A DNA stretch of 64,000 nt, from assembly GCF_012843905.1 (NCBI RefSeq), contig NZ_JABAGC010000009.1, forward strand, positions 28,867-92,866, read 5' to 3'. Within the stretch, counting starts at the first letter, position 1. Each line of letters begins with the position of its first letter. A model generated the notes under the pieces. That model saw only the letters and a list, made by a program, of their open reading frames with translations, was not told the DNA's origin and ran no database searches. Made by a program: the position numbers and the translations under genes. Below, one piece after another: positions 1 to 9,727 of the stretch. The stretch is from Clostridium sp. SM-530-WT-3G (GTDB lineage Bacteria; Bacillota; Clostridia; Clostridiales; Clostridiaceae).

Positions 1-404
1 AGTTCACTTTTATTTATCTGATGTACTTTTCCTTTTCTTAATACCTTTACTTCTATATCCTCTGTAAGTTTTGATAATGCTTCAGCTGCCTTTTTTGATT
101 TTCCTTCTGTAATCATACCAATACTTACACCTATTATAATAGCTCCTATTATACCAACAGCATCAGTAAATTCTCCAATTATTGCACTTATAATAGCAGC
201 TACTATAAGTATAAGCATCATCGGTTCACTTAGTGAATCTAAAAGATCTTTAAAAAAACTTCCTTCTTCTTTAACAGTAAATATATTTTCACCATATTTT
301 TTTCTACTTTCTTCAACTTCCTTTCCCGTAAGTCCCTGATCCTGATTTACATCAAGTATCCTTAGGACTTCATTTTTGCTCATGTTATAAAATTTTTCTT
401 TCAC
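1..404 (-). CDS. P-type cation-transporting ATPase, N-terminal part
   Basis: The gene runs off the left edge, so only about 134 N-terminal residues are visible. I start it at a GTG (404) that follows an AGGATGG ribosome site; an in-frame ATG lies at 383. The visible part has the cation-ATPase N domain (LTGKEVEESRKKYG), then two hydrophobic segments of the SERCA/PMCA-type ATPases (SEPMMLILIVAAIISAI; GIIGAIIIGVSIGM) followed by the start of the actuator linker (TEGKSKKAAEALSKL). The family exports Ca2+ or Mn2+ across the cytoplasmic membrane by ATP hydrolysis. The phosphorylation (DKTGT) site lies outside the window. Manganese is the more likely substrate here because a yybP-ykoY-type leader precedes the gene; that is inference from the leader. 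Confidence 0.88.
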   Translation of the reverse strand, partial: MKEKFYNMSKNEVLRILDVNQDQGLTGKEVEESRKKYGENIFTVKEEGSFFKDLLDSLSEPMMLILIVAAIISAIIGEFTDAVGIIGAIIIGVSIGMITEGKSKKAAEALSKLTEDIEVKVLRKGKVHQINKSE

Positions 405-550
405 ACAAACACCATCCTTATTTATTTTTCAATATATTTGTCACACTTTTATCCTACAAATTAATTTTAAAAATTTATATATCGCGTAATTTAAAAATTA
501 AGTATGATAAAAATGTTTTAAACCAACTTAATAAAGTCTCATATAAGCAC

Positions 551-602
551 AAAAAAGCGAAACTCACGTACAACTTTAGGTTGTACATGAGTCTCGCTTT
601 TT
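551..602 (-). terminator. Riboswitch-controlled intrinsic terminator
   Basis: Long near-perfect hairpin (arms 555-574 and 580-600) ending in a run of T on the minus strand, inside the leader of the P-type ATPase gene. Its 5' arm (GCGAGACTCATGTAC on the minus strand) is also the 3' closing strand of the riboswitch aptamer, so aptamer and terminator are mutually exclusive. Confidence 0.85.
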
Positions 603-688
603 AAGATTAGACCAGATTTATTCATAAATAAATCATGATTGTTGACCTAATCACATATCATATATGCAAACTACTCCCTCAAGGACAT
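583..688 (-). promoter_or_regulatory. yybP-ykoY (Mn2+-sensing) riboswitch
   Basis: Read on the minus strand, the leader has the two conserved internal-loop strands of the yybP-ykoY class. These are GAGGGAGTAG near the 5' end (672-681) and GCGAGACTCA at the 3' end, comparable to GGGGAGTAG and GCAAGACCTT of the L. lactis member as I remember it. A GGTCAACA / TGGTC helix lies between them. The 3' strand overlaps the terminator hairpin, so ligand binding would block termination and switch the gene on, the usual logic for this class. The downstream P-type ATPase is one of the gene types this riboswitch is known to control. An Rfam search would confirm it. Confidence 0.8.
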
Positions 689-716
689 TAAAATTCTATT
701 AAACTACTACATTTAT

Positions 717-745
717 ATAGTAAAATAAACCATATAATTTGTCAA
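717..745 (-). promoter_or_regulatory. Sigma-A promoter of P-type ATPase leader
   Basis: Minus strand: perfect -35 TTGACA (740-745), 17-bp spacer, -10 TACTAT (717-722). Transcription would start near 709, about 20 nt before the riboswitch aptamer. Confidence 0.85.
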
Positions 746-804
746 TACTTAAATTATACATAAAATAATACACATTATTGAACTTTAAAATATATTTTAA
801 TTTC

Positions 805-3800
805 CTAATCGATATTATCCTTTATCTTATATCCATCTTTAACATTATTCATGCTTGATGTCACAGTTTCTTTTACAGCCCATATTATAGGAAGATATAA
901 ATTAATTCCAAAAACTGCCCCAAATGCACCATAAGCATACAACTTCTTAAAAAATGCTCCAGCAAATGAATTAAATAAATCGTGAATTTCTTTAGAATCC
1001 ATAATTTTTATCTGTTCATGAGTAACAGTTTTTAAATCAACTGATTTTACTAATTCATTACTATTAATAATTATACTGTTAAGTGCCCCTTCAATAATTT
1101 TATTAGAAACTTTTCTCCTAAAATTAGAATCTATAAAATCAAATTTAGAATCTATTATATTATCAGTAATCTTTTCTATCGAAGATTTAATTTCTCTTAG
1201 CACTTTATCATTAGATAATAAATTAATAAATACTTTTTCAAGAATCTCAGTAATCATACTTTCATTATAAATATCTTTAAGCATAGTATTACTTACTTGT
1301 TCATCATAAATATCAATTAAAACAGATTTCAATTCTTTATCTACAGCTTCATTAGAAAACGCCTTGTCAAGTAATATATCTGCTGCATAATATAAATCAT
1401 TTCCCTTAATTCCTGCTAATATTCCATTCAATGGCATTGCTATTAATTTAGAAATAAATTCATTTTGAATTATATCACCAACATATTCTTGTAGATTTTC
1501 TTTATTCTTATCTAGATTAATTTTTAAGTTTTCTAATACATAACTAATATCGTCATGGAATTTATCTTTTATTCCATCTATGCTATTTAAATTAACAATC
1601 GCAAGTAAATGACTAATATTTTCATTATATATAGAATTAATTACTATTTTACATAGTCTATTAATTTCACTTGATAAAATATTACTATTTTGCCCCTTTT
1701 CAAATATGCTATTTAAAAGACCACTTATATCTAACTCATCAGCTCTTAATTTTAATTCTTCTATATTCATAGGATAGATATCATTATCAAGGCTCTTTTG
1801 AATTAAATTATTTATTTCATAAAACTTCATGTCAATAAATATAGGTATTTTCTTATTTACTGCAACAGATACACAGCTTTCAACAATGGCATCTCCTCCT
1901 GCCATCGAATATGCTATCTTTTCAAAGAAATTCAAATTATTATTAACTTGTTCCTTTACTTTATTCTCTATTAAAGTTTCATTATTCTTCAGTACCTTAG
2001 TTAACTTTTCAATAATTATATCTGTAACCTTATTTAAATTTTCATTAATTAAAATTCTAATTTTTCCACCAAATAACGATCCAATACTTTCATCTACACT
2101 AAATTCATTAGTAACTTTATTCTTTAAAACAGATATAGCTGCATATTTCATTTCATTAAAAACAAAACTTTCAGCATTGTTCACCATATAACTTTCTAAT
2201 GACTTTTTCATATCTTCATTAACAATATCATTAATAGTTCTATTGATTACTTTGCTATACTTGTCTTCAACCCTGCTTAATAAACTGTTTACTGATTTAT
2301 AATCAATATTATTCAATATTTCCTCATATATATTAGCATTTATACTATTATTAATATTTGAATTTATATTATATAAAATATTATTTGATATGGACTCTTC
2401 AATAGTTTTATTATTAATTTTCTCAACTAAATAATTAGCAGATAAATTTGCTATTTTATTTTTATTATTCTTCAATTTATCTATTAAAAGCAAAAATTTA
2501 TTCTGTGATACAAAAGAATCCATATGAATATTGCTTATCTTGCAACCTATGTTAGAAACGTTTTTGTCCTCAGATATATTTTTAATTAGCTTTTTATAAA
2601 TAAATTCTATAACATTATTTTTCTTATTGTTAAGAAGCTTCATTAAAACACTATAATTACTATTTTCAAAATACTCTATAGTATATTGTAATATATTTTC
2701 CTTATTATTTATTAATAAATCTTGTATTTTATTACTATTTAATATATCATCATCAATTACTTTTCCAATGCTTTTACCAAGATTATCTTTATGTGCAGGT
2801 ATATACCCTAATGCAAATTTATTAAGTAATGGTATTTTACTTAATATTTTATTCTTTTTATATGGCTTAAATAGCATTGCTATAGCTATTACATTTGTAA
2901 GAACTCCAATTGCTCCCATAAGGACTATTGATAAAATCCCCTCTGAAACACTATTGTAAAAACCAAATATATTTACATTTTTAAAGAATGCTCCAAATGC
3001 AAGCCCTGCTATCAAGCCTAGTACTCCACCAAATATAGATAAAGGTTTTAATTCATTTCCCATAAATCTTTGTGCCAAGTCACAAATTTCTTCTTCATCA
3101 TACTTAATCAAGTTATCATAGACAACTTTTCTAACTTTACCTTTTAATAATTCTTCACTATTATTATCAATATAATTAATTAACTCATTTCCAATAATAT
3201 TGCTTATATTTTCTTCTTCTAAAATTTTATCAATAAGATCATTTATAGGTTTATTTTTATATTTATTAATAGCATCCCTTTCATAATCTATGGTTATGTT
3301 TATAATTTCATCCAATATTAATTTTTTATTTTCTTCAAATTTATCATATAGGTTGAAATTTATCATATAACCTGAAAGTTCCTTTTTTATTTTTTCAACT
3401 ACTATATTCTTATTTTCGCTCAGAGTTTCTTTTAAATTATCAAATACATTTATTGATGGTATAAGCTTTTCAATTGGCTGTGATAACATGTTCTGTATTT
3501 TATCATTTATATATGTCTGCATATAATGACTTATACTATTTTTAAATTTATTCCTATTATCTAATATATATTGAATAATTTTTTCTTTTATTTTAGAATC
3601 AAACACCACATTAAAATCAAACTTTATCATTGTACCTACAGTTTTTGATGCTAAAGACTCAATTAGCTCTTCTATAAGGCTCATACCATGCTTCTTATAT
3701 TCACTTACCAACAACATACTTAATTTATTTATATACTCTTCATTAATAATATTATTATCTTTTAATAATACTATAACATCTTCAATTTTTGTCTTCTTTA

Positions 3801-5055
3801 AATATTCTTCTATTTTATTATTAAGTTCTTCTGCTGATTCATTATCCATAGTATAACCTTCTACATAAGACACTATCTTATTTACAACTTCATTTTTAGC
3901 GCTTACATTATCTAAGAAGAATTCACGTACTTTGGATATTATAAGTTTTTTAATATTTTCATCCATATTGCCTATAGCTTCGTCTATAGACTCCTCAATA
4001 ACAGTATCAAGTTCATCTTTATTATTAAGTATCCACTCTGAAACATATGGCATTATTACTGGAAGCCTTTGATTTATAAAATTAATTACCTTTTCACTGA
4101 ATTCAGGACCTAAAAACTCATATATTGTATAATCTGTTTCTTCAGCAATTTTAATAAAATTATTTATAAGATTATATGGTAATTCATTGCCATTTTTATC
4201 TAAATATATATTAATTTTTTCAAAAATATATTTTGATATTGCCTTTTTCTCATCATCACTAATAAAATCTGAAAATTTCTTTTCTTTAAATTTTTGCTGA
4301 AATTTTTTAATTATATCATATACATCTGAAATTTCTAATACTTTATTTAAATTTTCAATAATCTTTTCTTCATTATCAACAAAACTAAAAACAAGCTCAT
4401 CTGCAATATTATTTATATTATTAGTAATATGATTTTTTGAGTTTTCAGTTAAAATTCCATCAATACTAATATCTTTAATGCTATTATAAAAAGCCTTTTC
4501 TAATTGCTGTATCCCCTTATTTTTTTCCACTTCTTCTAAAATTATATTGTATATCTTTTCAGAACTATGTATTATTTCTCTATCATCAACAAAATCTAAC
4601 AGCTTAATATTTTGTGCTAATACTTCTGCTAATTTAGATATACATGATTTCATATTACTTTTTGAAAACTCTAATATTGACTCTTCTGTTTTATCAAATC
4701 CAGATATCGCTGAAAAATTAAGTTCTCCAAAGGATTCTTTTAATGATTTATCTATAAAATTATAAGCCAACTTATCTATAGCACTCTTAAAATCATCAGA
4801 ATCAAATTGTGATTTTATAGTTTTACCATTTACTATATCTCTTTCTACTAAATCACTTAATTCCTCTATAAATTTTTCCTTTCTATTTTTGATAACTCCT
4901 CCAAATTTATAAGGTAGAATAACCTTTTCACCAATTCTAAAAGGTGTATATTCTTTAAACAGCATATTTACTGCATATTTATTTGTTATGTATCCTGCTA
5001 TAGCTCCAGAAGTCCCCTGTAAAAGCCATAACAGTGTATTAGTTATATTCAACAT
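805..5055 (-). CDS. Giant DUF445 family membrane protein
   Basis: 1416 aa, several times the roughly 380 aa usual for DUF445/YheB proteins. The ATG at 5055 is preferred because GAGGTG lies 6 nt upstream; the GTG at 5064 sits inside that RBS. The DUF445 signature occurs twice. At the N-terminus a hydrophobic segment is followed by AGYITNKYAVNMLFKEYTPF. Near residues 670-780 there are two more hydrophobic segments, then NVIAIAMLFKPYKK and a LGYIPAHKDNLGKSIG stretch. The protein ends with another hydrophobic segment (GAFGAVFGINLYLPIIWAV). Between them lie long helical, charged, Asn/Lys/Ile-rich regions. It looks like two fused or duplicated DUF445 units anchored in the membrane. The molecular role of DUF445 is not known to me. 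It reads toward the P-type ATPase gene but has no visible shared promoter. Confidence 0.85.
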   Translation of the reverse strand: MLNITNTLLWLLQGTSGAIAGYITNKYAVNMLFKEYTPFRIGEKVILPYKFGGVIKNRKEKFIEELSDLVERDIVNGKTIKSQFDSDDFKSAIDKLAYNFIDKSLKESFGELNFSAISGFDKTEESILEFSKSNMKSCISKLAEVLAQNIKLLDFVDDREIIHSSEKIYNIILEEVEKNKGIQQLEKAFYNSIKDISIDGILTENSKNHITNNINNIADELVFSFVDNEEKIIENLNKVLEISDVYDIIKKFQQKFKEKKFSDFISDDEKKAISKYIFEKINIYLDKNGNELPYNLINNFIKIAEETDYTIYEFLGPEFSEKVINFINQRLPVIMPYVSEWILNNKDELDTVIEESIDEAIGNMDENIKKLIISKVREFFLDNVSAKNEVVNKIVSYVEGYTMDNESAEELNNKIEEYLKKTKIEDVIVLLKDNNIINEEYINKLSMLLVSEYKKHGMSLIEELIESLASKTVGTMIKFDFNVVFDSKIKEKIIQYILDNRNKFKNSISHYMQTYINDKIQNMLSQPIEKLIPSINVFDNLKETLSENKNIVVEKIKKELSGYMINFNLYDKFEENKKLILDEIINITIDYERDAINKYKNKPINDLIDKILEEENISNIIGNELINYIDNNSEELLKGKVRKVVYDNLIKYDEEEICDLAQRFMGNELKPLSIFGGVLGLIAGLAFGAFFKNVNIFGFYNSVSEGILSIVLMGAIGVLTNVIAIAMLFKPYKKNKILSKIPLLNKFALGYIPAHKDNLGKSIGKVIDDDILNSNKIQDLLINNKENILQYTIEYFENSNYSVLMKLLNNKKNNVIEFIYKKLIKNISEDKNVSNIGCKISNIHMDSFVSQNKFLLLIDKLKNNKNKIANLSANYLVEKINNKTIEESISNNILYNINSNINNSINANIYEEILNNIDYKSVNSLLSRVEDKYSKVINRTINDIVNEDMKKSLESYMVNNAESFVFNEMKYAAISVLKNKVTNEFSVDESIGSLFGGKIRILINENLNKVTDIIIEKLTKVLKNNETLIENKVKEQVNNNLNFFEKIAYSMAGGDAIVESCVSVAVNKKIPIFIDMKFYEINNLIQKSLDNDIYPMNIEELKLRADELDISGLLNSIFEKGQNSNILSSEINRLCKIVINSIYNENISHLLAIVNLNSIDGIKDKFHDDISYVLENLKINLDKNKENLQEYVGDIIQNEFISKLIAMPLNGILAGIKGNDLYYAADILLDKAFSNEAVDKELKSVLIDIYDEQVSNTMLKDIYNESMITEILEKVFINLLSNDKVLREIKSSIEKITDNIIDSKFDFIDSNFRRKVSNKIIEGALNSIIINSNELVKSVDLKTVTHEQIKIMDSKEIHDLFNSFAGAFFKKLYAYGAFGAVFGINLYLPIIWAVKETVTSSMNNVKDGYKIKDNID

Positions 5056-5225
5056 TTTTTTCACCTCGCAAATATTTTAGCACAATTTGATTTTCAGTCC
5101 AAATTCAAGAAAAAATTCATTATGATAATTAATATTTTGTTCAATATATATTGTATTATATCCATAATTTATTTTTACACTCAACTATAACATCCTTTTA
5201 ACAAATAGTATTATTTTATAAAAAT

Positions 5226-5253
5226 AAGGACCTATTTTCTTTAATAGATCCTT
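5226..5253 (-). terminator. Terminator after Na/Pi cotransporter
   Basis: Hairpin AAGGATCTATT / AATAGGTCCTT followed by a T-rich stretch on the minus strand, just past the stop at 5267. Confidence 0.7.
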
Positions 5254-5266
5254 ACTTAATAATATT

Positions 5267-6937
5267 CTATTTATTTTCTTCCTCAACATATTGAGCAATA
5301 TTTAATGCATGATCTGAAATTCTTTCTAAATTACTTATTATATCTATGAATAGCACTCCAGTTTCAACATTATAATCTTTTTCAAGCAGTTTAGAAATAT
5401 ATTTTTCACGAATATCAATTTCAATTCTATCAACGTCATTTTCGTATTTATAAACCTTCTTTATTTGATCTCCACTGCCAGCTTCTCTCATCTTTATAGC
5501 TAATTCTAGAGACATAACAACATGATCTTTCATTCTATTAAGTTCTTCTATTACATCTTTAGAGAATACAAGATTATCCTTCTTTAATTTGTATGCAAAT
5601 TCAGCAATATTTTTAGCATGATCACCTATTCGTTCTAAATCATTAATTGTATATAATAAGTTTTTAACTGTTTTATGTTGCGTGTCATTTAAATTTAAAT
5701 TATTGATTTTTACAAGATACTTAGTAATTGTCTTTTCGAATTCATTAATATTCTCTTCATTTTCATAAGCAAGTTTTATATCTTCCTCTTTTAAGAACAT
5801 AGCTGATTTTACTGAAAGTTCAACATTTTCAAGAGCTAATCTTCCCATTTCATTAATTTCTTTTAATGCAGCTTCTATTGCAAAAGATGGAGTCTTCATA
5901 ATTCTATCATCTAAATGATGCATTTCTATTCCATCACCATTAGTAAGTTCTTTATCTTCATCTTTATCTTTTACAATGATGCATGAAGCCTTAACTAAAA
6001 AATTAGCTAATGGGAACATAATAACTGTAGTAACTAAATTGAAAACTGTATGGAATAAAGAAATTTTAACACTATCAATAGATGATGCTGCAAGCGCCGT
6101 ATTCACCTTAAATAATATAAATGCTATTGTTCCAAAAATAGTAACTCCAAAAATATTAAATAGTAAATTAATAACAGCTGTTCTTTTCGAATTCTTAGAC
6201 GCACCTATACTTGAAAGTAATGCTGTATAACAAGATCCAATATTTGATCCAAGACAGATATAAACTGCTGCATTCGCTGTAACTACACCATTCATAGCAA
6301 GAGTTTGTAACACCCCAACTGAAGCTGATGAACTTTGCATAATTGCAGTAACTACCGCACCTGCTAAAATACCTAATATAGGATTTCCACCTAACAATGC
6401 AAATGCTTTTGAGAATATTGGTGCATCTGTATAAGGCTTAATAGATCCAGACATCCAATCTAAACCAACAAATAAAAGGCCAAGTGCTATTAATATAGAT
6501 CCTATGTTTTGTCTTTTTTCCTTCTTAGAAAACATTACAAAAAGAGCGCCTATACCAATCATAAGTGGTGCATAAAAACTTGGCTTCATTACTGTAACTG
6601 CATCACCAAGCTGTCCTGCTGATACAATCCATGCTGTAATTGTAGTTCCAATATTTGCTCCCATGATTACTCCAACTGTTTGGAATAAATTCATAAGACC
6701 AGCATTTACAAAACCTATTACCATAACCGTTGTAGCCCCTGAACTTTGAATTATGGCTGTAATAAGAGCACCAACAAGTATTCCCATAAATCTATTATTT
6801 GTGAGAACACCAAGTAAATGTTTCATCTTGTCTCCAGCTGTTTTCTGAAGACCAGTCGCCATCATCTGCATTCCATATAGGAACATTCCTAATCCGCCTA
6901 TAAATTGAAATAGCATTGAAAAATCGTCAAATGTCAT
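5267..6937 (-). CDS. Na/Pi cotransporter family protein with PhoU-like domain
   Basis: 556 aa from the ATG at 6937, 6 nt after GGGAGA; the ATG at 6943 directly abuts that RBS and is less likely. The membrane half carries the two inverted QSS signatures of the NptA/PNaS family (QSSGATT at 64-70 and QSSSAS at 201-206) with many hydrophobic segments. The cytoplasmic C-terminal third (about 335-550) is a PhoU-like helical bundle with two ERIGDHA/ERISDHA motifs. The family moves phosphate with sodium, or controls its flux, in the cytoplasmic membrane. A paralogue lies at 16180-17793. The 5' leader has a 9-bp inverted repeat (6991-7016). The gene is followed by its own terminator, so it is probably monocistronic. 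Confidence 0.92.
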   Translation of the reverse strand: MTFDDFSMLFQFIGGLGMFLYGMQMMATGLQKTAGDKMKHLLGVLTNNRFMGILVGALITAIIQSSGATTVMVIGFVNAGLMNLFQTVGVIMGANIGTTITAWIVSAGQLGDAVTVMKPSFYAPLMIGIGALFVMFSKKEKRQNIGSILIALGLLFVGLDWMSGSIKPYTDAPIFSKAFALLGGNPILGILAGAVVTAIMQSSSASVGVLQTLAMNGVVTANAAVYICLGSNIGSCYTALLSSIGASKNSKRTAVINLLFNIFGVTIFGTIAFILFKVNTALAASSIDSVKISLFHTVFNLVTTVIMFPLANFLVKASCIIVKDKDEDKELTNGDGIEMHHLDDRIMKTPSFAIEAALKEINEMGRLALENVELSVKSAMFLKEEDIKLAYENEENINEFEKTITKYLVKINNLNLNDTQHKTVKNLLYTINDLERIGDHAKNIAEFAYKLKKDNLVFSKDVIEELNRMKDHVVMSLELAIKMREAGSGDQIKKVYKYENDVDRIEIDIREKYISKLLEKDYNVETGVLFIDIISNLERISDHALNIAQYVEEENK

Positions 6938-7407
6938 GTTCATTCTCCCATCAACACAGGGAATTTCTCCCTTGATATAATATTGTATTTTTGATTTACC
7001 TAAGTATGTAAATCAAATTTAAATAAACCGCAAGATTTTGCATTATACATAGATAAATCTTACAATCTTCTTCATTATATCATATTTTTTTAATACGTAA
7101 AATATATTATTTTACGTATTAACTTTTTAGAAGCAATCATATTATTTAATACTCCTAGATGCATTCTATACATAATAATTTCCTTTGCTATATCTAGAAG
7201 TTGTATTATCTAAATTTTATCAATAATCAGTCTAAGCATTCCCCTATGAACTACTAAAAGAACTAATTATTATAATAGTACTTTTCCTTTACTTTTTTCT
7301 TTCATTACTGCGCCACCTTAAAATTATTCAACTTCTTTACACTTTATATATAAATAAATGTCTAATATCTACTAAAATTATACTCACATAAATAATTACG
7401 ATTTATA
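6938..7407. other. Intergenic region with two inverted repeats
   Basis: About 470 bp without a credible ORF. It holds a 9-bp inverted repeat with 8-nt spacer (TTGATTTAC...GTAAATCAA, 6991-7016) in the leader of the Na/Pi transporter. It also holds a perfect 14-bp inverted repeat with a 5-nt loop (7090-7122). A TATAAT-like hexamer on the minus strand near 7046 may belong to the transporter promoter, but no convincing -35 is paired with it. The rest, 7123-7407, shows nothing I can name. Confidence 0.5.
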
Positions 7408-8127
7408 TTACTGTCTTAATATTATTGAAGAAATTTTATGAACATCTCCATCTAATATTTTAAAGGAAGGTTTAATATTTTCTTCTATTTCAGGTGATAA
7501 ATTTGATTTTATATATAATGTATCAATTCCACATTCCTGAGCTCCCTTAATATCTGAAATCAAATCATTTCCCACCATAATTGTTTCCTTTAAATCTAGA
7601 TTATGTTTTTTGATTAAATTCATATAAAATTTATTATCAGGCTTACAAACAAAATTATCTGAAGATATAAATATATCATCAAAATATTTTTCTATTCCTA
7701 AAGCTCTCATTTCATAAATTGTAAAAATTCTCTGAGCATTTGACAACAGATATATTTTCTTATTGTTTTTCTTTAGTTTTATTAACAGCTCTTCTGCACC
7801 CTCATATAATCTTACATACTCCATTGACATTATTCTAAATAAATGTGCCGTATTTTTTATAAGTTCATCACTTGGCTTAATGCTCTTATAGGTGTACATT
7901 TTTTCAAAAACTCTTTCTAAAGGAAAATCCTTAAATTCTGTATCTTTTATTTTATCTTTTTCATATTTTACATATTCATCATATTTTTCTTTAATCTCAG
8001 CTTCTCTATATAATGCATTATTAAAAGAATAAAATGCAGCTAATTTTCCCCATAATTTTTCATCTTGTTCATCTGTATGGATATCTACCAATGTTCCATA
8101 TAAATCAAATATAAAATTCTTATACAT
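7408..8127 (-). CDS. HAD-superfamily hydrolase (YjjG/pyrimidine nucleotidase-like)
   Basis: 239 aa. The ATG at 8127 is chosen because GGGGAG sits 8 nt upstream; the in-frame GTG at 8136 overlaps that RBS. All four HAD motifs are visible: DLYGT at 8-12 (nucleophile Asp), the LLSN motif II, the Lys of CKPDNKFY, and the acidic GNDLISDIKGA motif. The helical cap (about 15-95) is of the C1 type. Such enzymes dephosphorylate nucleotides or small sugar phosphates in the cytosol. The exact substrate cannot be read from sequence. It stands alone between two intergenic regions. Confidence 0.88.
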   Translation of the reverse strand: MYKNFIFDLYGTLVDIHTDEQDEKLWGKLAAFYSFNNALYREAEIKEKYDEYVKYEKDKIKDTEFKDFPLERVFEKMYTYKSIKPSDELIKNTAHLFRIMSMEYVRLYEGAEELLIKLKKNNKKIYLLSNAQRIFTIYEMRALGIEKYFDDIFISSDNFVCKPDNKFYMNLIKKHNLDLKETIMVGNDLISDIKGAQECGIDTLYIKSNLSPEIEENIKPSFKILDGDVHKISSIILRQ

Positions 8128-8237
8128 TAATTGCACTCCCCAATATTATTATAGTAATTTTTCACATTTTTATTTTATAGTAACCTATTATAAGTTTTAA
8201 TTCTATACTATTAATTATTTTTATTTAATATAACAAA

Positions 8238-8278
8238 ATAGCTTGTTTAAATAGTATTTCTACTCTTAAACAAGCTAT
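8238..8278 (-). terminator. Terminator after histidine kinase gene
   Basis: 12-bp perfect arms (ATAGCTTGTTTA / TAAACAAGCTAT) followed by TTTTGTTA on the minus strand, just downstream of the stop at 8297. Confidence 0.75.
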
Positions 8279-8296
8279 AATTCATTTTATTTACTT

Positions 8297-9726
8297 CTAA
8301 AATTCTTTTGGAAATTCTATCAAAAACTTTACATATCCATTTTCACAATTTTCAGCATAAATACTACCGCCATGCATTTCAATAGCAGATTTTACAATAG
8401 ATAATCCTATGCCGTTTTTTCCTTTACTTCCTTTATAAAATCTTTCAAATATATGGAGTATATCTTTCTCATCAATAAACTCCCCATCATTTTCTATAGA
8501 AATAATTATTTTATCTTTATTATTTCTACAACGTATTATCATTTTACTTTTAGAATATCTTAATCCATTATTAATTATATTGATAAATGCTCTGTAAAGA
8601 CTTTTTTCCTCACACTCAAAAAAGACAGGCTCATCATCAAAATCATATATTATTTCTATAGAATTCTTTAAAGCAATACTTTTTTCTTTTATTACACAAT
8701 CTGAAAGTACCTCACGCAGATCTCTTTTAGTTCGTACAGAATCTTTTGTTATATTATCCATTCTAGATATATATAAAAGTTCCTCCACTAATTCCTCAAG
8801 TCTATTTCCTTCTTCTAATATTATATCTGCAGCTTCATCATCATTCATCATCTTATATTTTATTGCTTCAGCATAGCCCTTTATAGACATAAGTGGCGTC
8901 CTTAATTCATGGGAAACATTTTGAAAAAATACTTTCTGATCCTTATCATATTTATCTAATTCATTAGCTGTCATATTCATAACAGTGGCTAATTCATCAA
9001 GTTCCCTATCACTAAAGTCAAAGTCGCATTGCTCGAAATTTCCTTTTCCTATTTGCTTTGCAAATGCGCTAAGTTGCTGAATAGGTCGTGATATTTTATT
9101 TGATAACATACCTACAATAAAAACTGTAATTACTAATACAAAAATCAATACACATATTAATATTACATTGACGCTTCTTTCGAAGTTTAACATATTTGTT
9201 ACATTTATAAATGCAACAAGATAATAATCATTTTCCCCATCAATCTTTACAACTGATACATAATATGTATTATCATTTTCTTCATCATATATTTTTATAT
9301 TTTTATCACTATTTAATTTTATTTTACGCTTTTTAAGAACTTCGGCTAAATTTTGGCATTCTATAATATTATAATAATTATCTTCATTTAAACACGGTTC
9401 CTTAATATCATAGTTATCATCAATCACCATAATATTAGTATCTGAAAATCCTTTTTCTTATAATCCTTGCTTTCAACCATTTTCCTAAAATGATTAAATC
9501 CTTTATTTTTATTGCCAGAATAGGATTCTCCGTTCAATGAATTCCACACATCTCTTCTTTCAGCTATATTTTTAATTTCATTCAGCTTCCTATTACTAGT
9601 TTTATCTATATATTTATTTGCAATAAGATTAAAACTAACTGCAATAATTGAAAACATTATCACAACAAGCATTAACATGACTTTAAAAATTCTTACTTTT
9701 ATACTTTTCTTAGCTTTATTCTTCAC
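8297..9726 (-). pseudogene. Sensor histidine kinase, frameshifted
   Basis: The kinase starts at a GTG (9726) with AAGGAG 7 nt upstream, 1 nt after the response-regulator stop. The first part encodes TM1 (MLMLVVIMFSIIAVSFNLI) and part of an extracellular domain. It then runs out of frame at an A-rich run (9452-9459) and stops at 9424. The other frame continues from there with the rest of the sensor domain, TM2 (VILICVLIFVLVITVFIVG), a HAMP region, a HisKA motif (NVSHELRTPL, phospho-acceptor His) and a full HATPase domain (N, G1 and G2 boxes; GIGLSIV). Adding one A to the run restores a single open frame, so a one-base deletion or a sequencing error explains the break. The partner is the regulator at 9728. 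Confidence 0.85.
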
Positions 9727-9727
9727 G

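Noticed and set aside
1829..2191. Plus-strand ORFs inside the DUF445 gene (also at 2768 and 4547)
   Set aside because: No RBS, low-complexity composition, and they lie antisense to a clearly coding long gene.
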